This document shows positions 9,770 to 22,001 of a stretch of DNA of 64,000 nucleotides, piece by piece; within the stretch, counting starts at the first letter, position 1; each line of letters opens with the position of its first letter. Source of the stretch: Cryobacterium breve (lineage in GTDB: Bacteria > Actinomycetota > Actinomycetes > Actinomycetales > Microbacteriaceae); assembly GCF_004402375.1 (NCBI RefSeq), contig NZ_SOGJ01000021.1:754-64753 (forward strand). The letters run 5' to 3'. The notes under the pieces were generated by a model, which saw only the letters and a list, made by a program, of their open reading frames with translations, had not been told where the DNA came from and did no database searches. The translations under genes were made by a program, and so were the position numbers.

Positions 9770-10666
9770 GTGCTCACCAAACCAGAAGTCATCGGCACCA
9801 TCGAGGAACTGCGGAGCCGCCTGACCGACGCGCAGGGCCGCCTCGAGAGCGAACGCGCCGGGCGCGGCGACGCCGGCGGCACACCCCGCATCGTGCTGGT
9901 CCCAACAATGGGCGCCCTGCACGCCGGGCACCTGACCCTGGTACGCCGGGCCCTCAGCCTCGGCGACATCGTGGTGGTGTCGATCTTCGTCAACCCGCTG
10001 CAGTTCGGTGCCGGGGAAGACCTCGGCACCTACCCGCGCACCCTCGAGGCCGACGTCGCCGCCCTGGCCGCTGAGGGCGTTCCGTTCGTCTTCGCCCCGG
10101 TCAGCCAGGTGATGTACCCGGAGGGCGCCGCCTCAACCCGGGTGACCGCAGGCACCGTCGGCAGCCTCTTCGAGGGCGCCGCTCGTCCCGGGCACTTCGA
10201 CGGCATGCTCACGGTCGTCGCGAAGCTGTTCAACATCGTCGGTCCCGACGTGGCCGTCTTCGGCCAGAAAGACGCGCAACAGGTCTTCCTGGTCGAACGG
10301 ATGGTGGCCGACCTCGACTTCCGTACCCGTATTGAGGTGCTCCCGATTGTGCGCGAAGACGGCGGTCTCGCCCTCTCCAGCCGTAATCGCGCCCTCGAAC
10401 CGGCGCAGCGCGCAGCCGCCCGGGCGCTGTCCGCCGGGCTCGCGGCGGCGGCATCCGTCGCCGACCAGGGATCCGAGGCCGCGCTGCTGGCCGCCCACGC
10501 GCGGATCGATGCTCAGCCACTGGTTAAGCTGGACTATCTCGTTGTCGTCGATCCCCAGACCTTCCTTCCGGTCGGGGCCCTGCATCACGGCCCGGCCCGC
10601 ATGCTGGTCGCCGCGCTGGTCGGCCATACCCGGCTGATCGACAACGTGGCCCTGGACCTTCCCTAG
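9770..10666 (+). CDS. panC: Pantothenate synthetase
   Basis: ATP-dependent ligation of pantoate and beta-alanine to pantothenate. The HIGH-like motif LVPTMGALHAGHLTLV, the FVNPLQFG segment, FGQKDAQQ and the KMSKS-like REDGGLALSSRN are all present. I favour the GTG at 9770 because GGAGGA at 9755-9760 is nine bases upstream; the ATG at 9734, which overlaps the previous stop, would add twelve residues, and GTG 9764 is a third option. From 9770 the protein has 298 residues, close to the family norm. panB and panD are not in the window. Confidence 0.93.
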   Translation: MLTKPEVIGTIEELRSRLTDAQGRLESERAGRGDAGGTPRIVLVPTMGALHAGHLTLVRRALSLGDIVVVSIFVNPLQFGAGEDLGTYPRTLEADVAALAAEGVPFVFAPVSQVMYPEGAASTRVTAGTVGSLFEGAARPGHFDGMLTVVAKLFNIVGPDVAVFGQKDAQQVFLVERMVADLDFRTRIEVLPIVREDGGLALSSRNRALEPAQRAAARALSAGLAAAASVADQGSEAALLAAHARIDAQPLVKLDYLVVVDPQTFLPVGALHHGPARMLVAALVGHTRLIDNVALDLP

Positions 10667-10809
10667 GTCGCACCACCAGCCGTACCCGGCACCAGCCCGG
10701 CCTGGCCTGGCACCAGCCGGACCTGTCACCACCACGTCGTCACACCCCTTTATGAGCAAGCGCGGGAGCGCCGGGCACCGCCCGGCCGCCACCTGCCACG
10801 GAGAACCGC

Positions 10810-12318
<1,509 letters not shown>

Positions 12319-12325
12319 TCCCCGT

Positions 12326-12556
12326 ATGAGTTCCGAGTCTCCCCATGAGCCGCAACCGGGTGAACCCGTGTCCGGTAAACCCGTGAACGGCGAATCCGTG
12401 CCCGGCGAGCCCGTGAAGGGCGAATCCGTGCCGGGCATGGCGGCCCGCCGTGCCCGCCGTCGCCCGACCCTGCTCGAACTCTCTATCTGGTTCGGCGTCG
12501 CGGGAACCGGGATCTACGCCATCGGCACCGGCATCGCTGGGATGCTGGACAAGTAG
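12326..12556 (+). CDS. Small membrane protein with pentapeptide repeats
   Basis: 76-residue hypothetical protein starting 8 bp after lysS. Residues 12-36 are five copies of a five-residue unit (GEPVS, GKPVN, GESVP, GEPVK, GESVP) encoded by five 15-base DNA repeats at 12359-12433. A basic stretch (AARRARRRP) comes next. One C-terminal transmembrane helix (LSIWFGVAGTGIYAIGTGIA) follows, so the repeat would face the cytoplasm by the positive-inside rule. I do not recognise a family. Codon use matches neighbouring genes, and the spacing suggests co-transcription with lysS. Confidence 0.6.
   Translation: MSSESPHEPQPGEPVSGKPVNGESVPGEPVKGESVPGMAARRARRRPTLLELSIWFGVAGTGIYAIGTGIAGMLDK
12359..12433 (+). 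repeat. Five in-frame 15-bp tandem repeats
   Basis: Consensus GGYGAAYCCGTGNNN repeated five times without gaps (12359, 12374, 12389, 12404, 12419). It lies inside the small membrane protein gene and keeps the frame, so copy number could vary without frameshift. Confidence 0.85.
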
Positions 12557-12600
12557 CACCGCGCCCCCGCCCGCCGTTTTCCCGTATCGTTGGAGACATC

Positions 12601-12777
12601 ATGGACAACTTCTGGGTCAGCGCTTTCTGGTCGCTCCTGCCCACCGTCGCGGTCGGGCTCATCTTCTGGATTGTGATGCGCTCCATCGTGCGGGCCGACC
12701 GCACGGAGCGGAAGGTCTACGCCCGGATCGAGGCGGAAGAACGCGCCAAGCTCGGGCTCGACAAACCGGTCACGTAG
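12601..12777 (+). CDS. 58-residue single-span membrane protein
   Basis: Short gene: ATG at 12601 after TTGGAGACATC, stop TAG at 12775. The product starts MDNFWVSAFWSLLPTVAVGL and has one transmembrane helix (about 8-29, ending in IFWIVMRSIV). A charged helix (RADRTERKVYARIEAEERAK) then lies in the cytoplasm. It sits 6 bp before cardiolipin synthase and is probably co-transcribed. Similar tiny proteins next to cardiolipin synthase or PLD genes occur in Microbacteriaceae to my recollection; the function is unknown. Confidence 0.7.
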   Translation: MDNFWVSAFWSLLPTVAVGLIFWIVMRSIVRADRTERKVYARIEAEERAKLGLDKPVT

Positions 12778-12783
12778 CACCGG

Positions 12784-14247
12784 ATGTTCGGCATAGACAT
12801 TTCGACCGTCATCCTGGTGATTGCCCTCGTGGTCGATTTCACCATCCGCGTGGTGGCTATCATCGTCGTTCCCCGCAACAGGCGACCGACGTCGGGCATG
12901 GCGTGGCTGCTCGCCATCTTCTTCCTGCCGTACATCGGGGCGTTGCTCTTTCTGCTGATCGGCTACCGCACCCTGCCGAAGAAGCGGTTGGAGATGCAGG
13001 AGGAGATCAACCAGTTCATCCTCGACAGCACCGAGGGGATCGAACAGGTGCGCCGTGACCACCCCTGGCCGCAGTGGCTTGACTCGGTCGTCGAACTCAA
13101 CCGCAACCTGGGGTCGATGCCGCTGGTCGGCGGCAACCAGGCCCGGCTGCTCGGGGACTACGAGAGCACGTTCGCCGAGATGGTGACCGACATCGACCGG
13201 GCTCGCAACTTCGTGCACGTCGAGTTTTACATCCTGTCGCTGGATCCGACCACAGCGCCGTTCTTCGACGCTCTCGAGAACGCCGTCAAGCGCGGCGTCA
13301 CGGTGCGCGTGCTGATGGACCACATCCAATCGATGCGCAAGCCCGGCTACCGCAAGACGCTGCGCCGGCTCACCGACTCCGGTGTGAAGTGGGAGCTGCT
13401 GCTGCCGCTGCAGCCGCTCAAGGGCAAATGGCAGCGCCCCGACCTGCGCAACCACCGCAAGGTGCTGGTGATCGACGGCATTGTCGGCTACATGGGGTCG
13501 CAGAACGTCATCGACCGCACGTACAACATGTCTAAGAACATCCGTCGCGGCCTGAAATGGAAAGACCTGATGACGCGGGTCGAGGGGCCGATCGTGTCCG
13601 GCCTCAACGCGATCTTCATCACCGACTGGTACAGCGAGACCGATGATCTGCTCACCCGGGACATCCAGCCCGTGCCCACTGACATCGTGCCGCACTCCCT
13701 TGACTGCCAGGTTGTGCCGAGCGGGCCCGGCTTCGAGGGCGAGAACAACCTGCGCCTGTTCCTCGCGCTGCTCTACTACGCCCAGGAACGCATCATCATC
13801 ACGAGCCCGTACTTCGTGCCGGACGAGTCGATCATGTATGCCATCACCACGGCCACGCAGCGCGGGTTGCATGTGGAACTGTTCGTGTCCGAGGTCGGCG
13901 ATCAGGCTCTCGTGCACCACGCGCAGCGTTCCTACTATGAGGAGTTGCTGCGGGCGGGCGTGAAGATCTACCTGTACAAGGCGCCGTATGTGCTGCACGC
14001 CAAGCACTTCACGATCGACGATGAGGTGGCCGTGATCGGGTCGAGCAACATGGACATGCGCTCGTTCAGCCTCAACTTCGAGGTGTCGATGATGGTGCGC
14101 GGACGCTCCTTCGTGAAGCAGCTGCGGGAGGTCGAGGACGGCTACCGAGCCGACAGCCGCGAACTCACCCTCGAGGAGTGGATGAAGCAGCCGCTGCGCT
14201 CCACGGTGCTCGACAACCTCGCCCGGCTTACCTCCGCGGTGCAGTAG
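12784..14247 (+). CDS. cls: Cardiolipin synthase (phospholipase D family)
   Basis: Condenses two phosphatidylglycerols (or PG and another phospholipid) to cardiolipin at the membrane. Two N-terminal membrane helices (about 5-25 and 38-58) carry PLDc_N features (RPTSGMAWLLAIFFLPYIGA). Two HKD motifs follow: HRKVLVIDG near residues 224-232 and HAKHFTIDDEVAVIGSSNMD near 405-424. The 487-residue length is typical. ATG at 12784 is the first in-frame start, three bases after the CGG following the 58-residue gene. It converges with pgi. Confidence 0.92.
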   Translation: MFGIDISTVILVIALVVDFTIRVVAIIVVPRNRRPTSGMAWLLAIFFLPYIGALLFLLIGYRTLPKKRLEMQEEINQFILDSTEGIEQVRRDHPWPQWLDSVVELNRNLGSMPLVGGNQARLLGDYESTFAEMVTDIDRARNFVHVEFYILSLDPTTAPFFDALENAVKRGVTVRVLMDHIQSMRKPGYRKTLRRLTDSGVKWELLLPLQPLKGKWQRPDLRNHRKVLVIDGIVGYMGSQNVIDRTYNMSKNIRRGLKWKDLMTRVEGPIVSGLNAIFITDWYSETDDLLTRDIQPVPTDIVPHSLDCQVVPSGPGFEGENNLRLFLALLYYAQERIIITSPYFVPDESIMYAITTATQRGLHVELFVSEVGDQALVHHAQRSYYEELLRAGVKIYLYKAPYVLHAKHFTIDDEVAVIGSSNMDMRSFSLNFEVSMMVRGRSFVKQLREVEDGYRADSRELTLEEWMKQPLRSTVLDNLARLTSAVQ

Positions 14248-14311
14248 CGGCACGCCACGTGCGGAAATCGGCACCGACGGTGCCGGCTTTCGCGTGCTGC
14301 CGCGCCCGGCG

Positions 14312-14402
14312 GCGAACCAATTCGACGGAGATTCCGGCCTGAAACGGCTGTATTTCAGAATATGAGGCTGTTTCGCTCACAATCTCCGTCGAATTCGTTC
14401 GC
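14312..14402. repeat. Long imperfect hairpin element, copy 1
   Basis: Outer arms 14312-14333 and 14381-14402 are inverted repeats matching at 21 of 22 positions, containing AATTCGACGGAGATT and its complement. The inner part pairs weakly (TGAAACGGCT against GGCTGTTTCG). It lies between the convergent cls and pgi genes. The same outer arms recur at 21147-21227, so this is a dispersed element and not simply a terminator. Confidence 0.75.
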
Positions 14403-14461
14403 TACGGAGCTGCGCAGGGACTGCCACCCGCAGGCCCGCCTCGAACGGCTAGATCGATGAA

Positions 14462-14487
14462 GACTCACTCATCGAAACGAGTGAGTC
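14462..14487. terminator. Hairpin between cls and pgi
   Basis: Perfect 9-bp stem GACTCACTC / GAGTGAGTC with loop ATCGAAAC. It is placed 31 bp after the pgi stop (pgi is on the reverse strand) and could terminate pgi, and perhaps cls from the other side. There is no clear U-tract. Confidence 0.5.
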
Positions 14488-14517
14488 CTGCTTGGCTGCC
14501 GGGGGCCGGTGGTGGAG

Positions 14518-16245
14518 TCAGCTTCGCAGCTCGAGGTACTTTCTGATCAAGGCTTTCGTTGACGAGTCGTGGGATTCGAGGGCATCCGCATTGCCGCCTA
14601 CGGCCGGCGCGATCTGTTGTGCAAGCTGCTTGCCCAGTTCGACACCCCACTGGTCGAAAGAGTCGATGCCCCAGATCGTGCCTTCGGTGAACACGATGTG
14701 TTCGTACAGGGCGATCAGCTGGCCGACGACGCTTGGGGTGAGGGCAGGCGCGAGGATGGACGTGGTGGGCCGGTTCCCGCTGAACTCCCGGGCCGGTACG
14801 ACGGACTCCTCAGTGCCTTCAGCGCGAACCTCGGCGGCGGTTTTTCCAAAGGCAAGGGCCTGGGTCTGGGCGAAGAAGTTTGACATGAAAAGCGCGTGGA
14901 CGTCCTGGCCGGGCTCAACAGCGCCACCGTCACCGGTCTTGTCCTTCAACGCGTGGGCCGGATTCGCGACCGCGATGAAGTCCGCCGGGACCAGGCGCGT
15001 GCCCTGGTGGAGGAGCTGGTAGAACGCGTGTTGACCATTCGTGCCCGGTTCGCCCCAGAAGATCTCCCCGGTGTCGGTCGTGACCGGTGTCCCGTCCCAG
15101 CGAACGCCCTTTCCGTTGGATTCCATCGTGAGCTGCTGAAGGTAGGCCGGGAACCGGTGGAGATATTGCGCGTACGGGAGGACTGCGTGGCTTTGAGCCT
15201 TGAGGAAGTTGGAGTACCAGACGTTGAGGAGCCCCATCAGGACGGGCACGTTGCGCTCGAGGGGCGTGGTTCGCACGTGCTCATCGATGGCGTGGAAGCC
15301 TGATAGGAATTCGCGCCAGTTGTCGGGGCCGATGGCGATAACCACTGCGGTGCCGATGGCGGAGCAGATCGAGAAACGTCCGCCGACCCAGTCCCAGAAC
15401 CCGAAGACGTTCTGGGGATCGATTCCGAAGGCCGCGACCTTGTCCAGAGCGGTAGAGACGGCGACGAAGTGCCTGGCGACGGCGTCAACGCGGGCGGCGT
15501 CCGTATCGTCGATTGCGCCCGAGCTGAGCAGCTGGGTCCAGAGCCATTCGCGTGCCAAACGGGCGTTCGTGAGCGTTTCAAGGGTGCCGAACGTCTTCGA
15601 CGCAACGATGAAGAGGGTGGTCTCCGGGTTCAGGTCCGCGGTCTTCTCGTAGACGTCGACTGGGTCGATGTTCGAGACGAAACGGCACTCCAGGCCCGCC
15701 TGCACATACGGTTTCAACGCCTCGTAGACCATCACCGGGCCAAGGTCGGAACCGCCGATCCCGATGTTGACGACCGTCGTGATCCGTTTGCCGGTCACGC
15801 CGGTCCAGGCGCCGGACCGGACCTTTTCGGCGAAGGCGTAGACCTTGTCGAGTGTGGCGTGAACGTCGGTGTCAACGTTCTGGCCGTCAACGAGGAAGCC
15901 CCTCGGTGGCACGAGGCCTGTGCCGCCCTTCGGTCGGCGCAGCGCCGTGTGGAGCACCGCGCGGTCTTCCGTCACATTGATGTGTTCGCCGGCGATCATG
16001 GCCTGGAACCGGTCTGTGACGCCGATGTCCTTAGCGAGCTGCACGAGGTGGGTCAGAATCTCGTCGGTCAGGAGATTCTTCGACAGGTCAACCGTGAGGT
16101 CCGCTGCTTGATAGGTGAACCGATCGGCTCGTCGTGCGTCGGTGTCGAACCAAGCGCGAAGATCAGGAGAGAAACCCTCGGCGATGCCGGCGAGCTGACC
16201 CCAGGCTTCGGTAGACGTGGGATCAACGGGGGCGGATTCGGTCAT
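14518..16245 (-). CDS. pgi: Glucose-6-phosphate isomerase
   Basis: Interconverts glucose 6-phosphate and fructose 6-phosphate. Signature segments are [18 protein letters not shown], the [13 protein letters not shown] phosphate loop, [12 protein letters not shown], and near the C terminus [12 protein letters not shown] use the ATG at 16245, which has GGAGAAACC just upstream, giving 575 residues; an earlier in-frame ATG at 16269 lacks a site. The length is slightly above the usual 550. It is monocistronic: convergent with cls and separated by about 390 bp from the membrane-protein gene upstream. Confidence 0.95.
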   Translation of the reverse strand: MTESAPVDPTSTEAWGQLAGIAEGFSPDLRAWFDTDARRADRFTYQAADLTVDLSKNLLTDEILTHLVQLAKDIGVTDRFQAMIAGEHINVTEDRAVLHTALRRPKGGTGLVPPRGFLVDGQNVDTDVHATLDKVYAFAEKVRSGAWTGVTGKRITTVVNIGIGGSDLGPVMVYEALKPYVQAGLECRFVSNIDPVDVYEKTADLNPETTLFIVASKTFGTLETLTNARLAREWLWTQLLSSGAIDDTDAARVDAVARHFVAVSTALDKVAAFGIDPQNVFGFWDWVGGRFSICSAIGTAVVIAIGPDNWREFLSGFHAIDEHVRTTPLERNVPVLMGLLNVWYSNFLKAQSHAVLPYAQYLHRFPAYLQQLTMESNGKGVRWDGTPVTTDTGEIFWGEPGTNGQHAFYQLLHQGTRLVPADFIAVANPAHALKDKTGDGGAVEPGQDVHALFMSNFFAQTQALAFGKTAAEVRAEGTEESVVPAREFSGNRPTTSILAPALTPSVVGQLIALYEHIVFTEGTIWGIDSFDQWGVELGKQLAQQIAPAVGGNADALESHDSSTKALIRKYLELRS

Positions 16246-16630
16246 GGTTTCTCCTGGATACCGGAACAACAGATTGCCCGCGACTCCCGCAGCGCAGCGA
16301 GGCGGACCGCTTCAAGCCTATTGCTGTGCCGGATGCTGTGCTCGCAGGCTTTCAGCCGCGGGGCGTCAGGCGCACGGTCGGCAGCTGTGGTGCAGGCAGG
16401 GGAGAGCCCTTGTGGCCAGGCACGGTGCCGAAGCGACTCGCGGCATCCGTGACGAGCGGACTGCAGACCGTTGCAGAGGAGCGGACACCGGACAGCTCGC
16501 CCGCGAACACGCGCATGCCGACCCGTCCAGGACGACCGGCGGAATGCGGTTGCTATCGCAGTGTGGCGCTTGGTGCCGGTGCCGGTTCCTCGCTCCACAT
16601 CGCGGACGCCATGATTCTGACGAGGGACTT
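16246..16630. other. 385-bp gap without a supported gene
   Basis: Lies upstream of pgi (reverse strand) and downstream of the next reverse-strand gene. Open frames on both strands exist but their translations are Arg/Pro/Ser-rich and look like frame shadows of GC-rich DNA. I see no tRNA, repeat or transposase trace. The pgi promoter should be in its first 100 bases. Confidence 0.5.
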
Positions 16631-18196
16631 TCAATCGACGTCGGGGCGGCGGTCCGGGACGGTCGTGCTCTCCGACCGCCGCGAAAGCTCGACCGTCTCG
16701 GTGAGATCGGCGCTCGTGCCCGCGGTCGTACTGCCGCTCGCACCTGCGCCGGGCTTTCCCGGCTCGGCCTCGCCTGCGGCCACGGTGAGCACCTCCTCGG
16801 GCGAACGCTGCAGCAGTTCGAGCAGCAGCACCACGATGAGAGCGAGCACCGTCGTCCAGATGATCACTGTCGGGGTGAGCGGGCGCCAGAAGAGGGCGAC
16901 GGAGGCCGCCCCGATTCCGACTCCGGCCCGGATGAAGCTGCGGGTCCGGTAGAACCAGACGCCGGTTCGCCCGATGGCCGCTCCGTTGCCGGCGGCGCTG
17001 GCGCGCAGGTGCCGAGCGCCCTCGGTGACCAGGCGGCGCACCGCGATCGCGCCGCGGAACGGTCCGGCCAGGTAGGTCACAACGGCGACGGTCACGGCGG
17101 ATAGCCCCACCGATAGGGCCGATGCGTAGACCAGTGGCACGAGCGAGTCGTAGACCGTGCCAGCCAGGTCGCTCGGCAGGTAGTCCGGCGATAGGGCGTT
17201 GATGAAGATGAACCGGCCCACCGAGACGCCGGCGGCCAGGAGGGCCATCGAGAGGCCGAGCGTGACGCCCGTCCAAATCAGTGCCAGATACCGGCGCCGG
17301 GCCATGAGCACGCCGGCCGCGATGAGAATCAGGCTCAGCCACGGCAGCCAGGTGCCGGCCACGTTGAGGAGCTGGTAGGCCGTACGCGCCAGAACGAGGG
17401 CATCCGACTGGACGATCGGGATCGTGCGGTCGATCTCCGGGATGTTCGCGGCCAGGCCGAAGCCCTGGTCCACGAGCTGCTTCTTCACCTCCGCGATGAT
17501 GGGCCCGAGCTGGATGCCTACGTCGCCGGTGTCGCTGATGACGAGCGCCGACGACGTGTCACCATCCAGCGCGGCGATGATCTGCACCTGACTGAGTCGC
17601 AGAGCTTCCTCCCACACCTTCGCGGAGGCATCCGAGGCCACCACCCGCTCGGCCGCCGTACGGATGAGCGAGCGCACGCCCTCCACAGCCGGTGTCTTGA
17701 GGAGTGCGAGCGCGTTCTGCGCCCGCGGCGGCAAGTCGAGGCTGGCCAGGCCGTCGAACAGGTCTGAAGTGAGGGCCTCGATGTCCACCTGTTCCTCGAC
17801 CACCCCGACGATCTCGGTGACCAGGAAGGCCTGGACTGCCGGGTCGTCGCCTAGGGGGGCGACGGTCGCCACGAACGCGTCGGTGTCGGTCACGACGGTC
17901 TTGGTCCATTGGGACACCACGGCGACCGGTGCCAGCAGGACCCCGACGGCGATCAGCACGACGGCCAGAAACGCCCGCCAGCGCAGACGCGTGAGCGGGC
18001 GAGCTGCCCGGGCGGCGAACCCGGGGAGCGGGACGGTCTCGGCGCTGGCCGCCCCGGCCGCTTCCGCCGCATCGAGTCGCTCCCGGAGACTGGCATTCTC
18101 GCGGGACAGCCCCACGAGTTCTGCGTGCGCTGGCGAGTTCTGACTGGGGAAGGTCGGCGTTGGGGCGTCCTGCCTGGGATTCTCCGATTGGGCCAT
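16631..18196 (-). CDS. Membrane protein with large extracytoplasmic domain, unknown function
   Basis: 521 residues from the ATG at 18196 (GGCGGAGTCC upstream); an earlier in-frame start at 18253 exists. Order: a polar N terminus; a short coiled-coil-like helix (ELVGLSRENASLRERLDAAE, about 25-44); transmembrane helix near 72-94; a long extracytoplasmic region of about 200 residues with SDLFDGLASLDLPPRAQNAL; then three or four helices between about 285 and 465; and a polar, Ala/Ser/Thr-rich cytoplasmic tail. I recall similar unnamed membrane proteins in Streptomyces and Arthrobacter. Function is not known. It is divergent from clpC, whose ClgR box lies between them. Confidence 0.75.
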   Translation of the reverse strand: MAQSENPRQDAPTPTFPSQNSPAHAELVGLSRENASLRERLDAAEAAGAASAETVPLPGFAARAARPLTRLRWRAFLAVVLIAVGVLLAPVAVVSQWTKTVVTDTDAFVATVAPLGDDPAVQAFLVTEIVGVVEEQVDIEALTSDLFDGLASLDLPPRAQNALALLKTPAVEGVRSLIRTAAERVVASDASAKVWEEALRLSQVQIIAALDGDTSSALVISDTGDVGIQLGPIIAEVKKQLVDQGFGLAANIPEIDRTIPIVQSDALVLARTAYQLLNVAGTWLPWLSLILIAAGVLMARRRYLALIWTGVTLGLSMALLAAGVSVGRFIFINALSPDYLPSDLAGTVYDSLVPLVYASALSVGLSAVTVAVVTYLAGPFRGAIAVRRLVTEGARHLRASAAGNGAAIGRTGVWFYRTRSFIRAGVGIGAASVALFWRPLTPTVIIWTTVLALIVVLLLELLQRSPEEVLTVAAGEAEPGKPGAGASGSTTAGTSADLTETVELSRRSESTTVPDRRPDVD

Positions 18197-18376
18197 GGAC
18201 TCCGCCTCTCGCCTGCGTGCGATGGTCACGGTTCCCCCGGCGCCCCCTGCCACCGTTCGGAGTCATTATTGCGCTCGACAGACGATGCGCAAGGCGCTCG
18301 CGCGCCCCGGCGCTCACGCGGGCGTCGTCGTCGAGGAGCGCGCCATGCGTACCTGGCCGTTTTCGACATCCGTCAC

Positions 18377-18390
18377 GCCTGCGGCGAACA
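18377..18390 (-). promoter_or_regulatory. ClgR-type operator upstream of clpC
   Basis: On the reverse strand the bases read GTTCGC-CGCAG-GCG, an exact match to the GTTCGC-N5-GCG box described for the Streptomyces Clp regulator ClgR. It lies 80 bp before the clpC ATG. Established knowledge: ClgR activates clpC and clpP genes in Actinobacteria. That this box is functional here is inference. Confidence 0.6.
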
Positions 18391-18469
18391 GAGGCACTCA
18401 TTTCAGGGTTCGCTCGTTACTCTCGATGTATCGGCGCCACAACTGCCCTGGCGCCAAGGGAGCGATCAC

Positions 18470-20995
<2,526 letters not shown>

Positions 20996-21010
20996 GTAAC
21001 CCGCAAGAAC

Positions 21011-21038
21011 GGGCCCGGCGGAGTCATCCGCCGGGCCC
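21011..21038 (+). terminator. Rho-independent terminator of clpC
   Basis: Perfect 12-bp GC stem GGGCCCGGCGGA / TCCGCCGGGCCC with a GTCA loop, starting 15 bp after the clpC stop and followed by CTTCGCG. Confidence 0.85.
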
Positions 21039-21050
21039 CTTCGCGTTCTC

Positions 21051-21085
21051 GCTCGGCTCGGCTCGGCTCGGCTCGGCTCGGCTCG
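21051..21085 (+). repeat. Seven tandem GCTCG units
   Basis: GCTCG repeated seven times without interruption, directly after the clpC terminator. It is a simple-sequence repeat, non-coding as far as I can see, and a likely site of copy-number variation. Confidence 0.9.
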
Positions 21086-21146
21086 GCCGGGGCACTGGCA
21101 CTGCCTCGGGCTCTGGCACCGGCTCTGACTTGCCGCGGCTGCCTAA

Positions 21147-21227
21147 CGAATTCGATGGAGATTTTGCTCCTGTGGGCCTGTTTTCGGCCCAAACAGGGCA
21201 GATCCACTAAAATCTCCGTCGAATTCG
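21147..21227. repeat. Long hairpin element, copy 2
   Basis: Outer arms 21147-21165 and 21209-21227 match as inverted repeats at 18 of 19 positions and contain the same CGAATTCGAYGGAGAT core as copy 1 at 14312-14402. Inside is an independent stem, GGGCC near 21174 pairing with GGCCC near 21186, extended by CCTGT/ACAGG. It lies between clpC and the argA-like gene. Confidence 0.75.
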
Positions 21228-21299
21228 CCCCCAGTGCCGCTGCCTAGACTGATGGTTTGGATGTTTCGAATGGGTGAACCGAGAGGTGGCGGGCAGCGA

Positions 21300-21806
21300 A
21301 TGCGGGAGTTTTCGGTGCGCCGGGCGCGCACCACCGATGTGCCCCGGATCCAGGCCCTCGTGGCGCCGCTGGTTCAAGAGCGCATTCTGCTCGGCAAGGA
21401 AAGCGTCGTCTTCTATGAGGCCGTGCAGGAATTCCGGGTGGTCGAGGATGCCGACGGTGCCCTGATCGGCTGCGGCGCCCTGCACGTTATGTGGGAGGAC
21501 CTGGGCGAGGTGCGCACTCTCGCCGTGACCACGGACTGGCTCGGCCGCGGCGTGGGCCACGCGCTGATGGACCGGCTCGTAGCGGATGCCCGCGAGCTTG
21601 GCCTCAGCCGCCTCTTCTGCCTGACCTTCGAGGTGCCGTTCTTCGCTCGGCACGGTTTCACCGATATGGGCTCCGAAACCGTCGACGCGCTCGTGTACGC
21701 CGAACTCGTGCGCTCGCACGATGAGGGCGTCGCCGAGTTCCTCGACCTGGCCCGGGTCAAGCCGAACACGCTGGGCAACACACGGATGGTCAAGCGGCTC
21801 GTCTGA
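21300..21806 (+). CDS. argA: Amino-acid N-acetyltransferase (short GNAT-type ArgA)
   Basis: Probably acetylates glutamate, the first step of arginine synthesis, as the short actinobacterial N-acetylglutamate synthases do. The product from the ATG at 21300 has 168 residues. It shows FSVRRARTTDVPRIQALVAP, GCGALHVMWEDLGEVRTLAV, the acetyl-CoA loop (WLGRGVGHALMDRLV), LTFEVPFFARHGFTDMG and the family-specific C-terminal GVAEFLDLARVKPNTLGNTR. These blocks match my memory of mycobacterial ArgA (Rv2747) closely. Earlier in-frame starts at 21234 and 21270 are possible; AGAGGTGG lies about ten bases before the chosen ATG. No other arginine biosynthesis gene is adjacent. Confidence 0.82.
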   Translation: MREFSVRRARTTDVPRIQALVAPLVQERILLGKESVVFYEAVQEFRVVEDADGALIGCGALHVMWEDLGEVRTLAVTTDWLGRGVGHALMDRLVADARELGLSRLFCLTFEVPFFARHGFTDMGSETVDALVYAELVRSHDEGVAEFLDLARVKPNTLGNTRMVKRLV

Positions 21807-21908
21807 GCGTCGGCTGGCACTGGACCATGCCCTGACAGGGGTGCCGAACCCCGATCTGCACAAGCTGCCGATCGGGACCAATCGGCGCTCATTCGAGCAG
21901 AACGCCCG

Positions 21909-21931
21909 AATTCACCAATCGTTACCTTGCA
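21909..21931 (+). promoter_or_regulatory. PHO-box-like direct repeat before the nuclease gene
   Basis: ATTCACC at 21910 and GTTACCT at 21921 are two units resembling the actinobacterial PHO box (GTTCACC), spaced exactly 11 bases. They sit about 80 bp before the secreted nuclease/5'-nucleotidase gene, whose product would release phosphate from DNA. Only two imperfect units are visible, so PhoP control is a hypothesis. Confidence 0.3.
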
Positions 21932-22001
21932 GGATGCTCGGACGGTATCTTCACTCCGTACTCTTTCGAACAAAGTCGTTCATTGAATAGCTAGGGGAAC
22001 A

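Noticed and set aside
10667-10809. Possible panD or other small gene between panC and lysS
   Set aside because: The stretch has no frame with aspartate decarboxylase motifs; it contains GGCACCAGCC repeats only.
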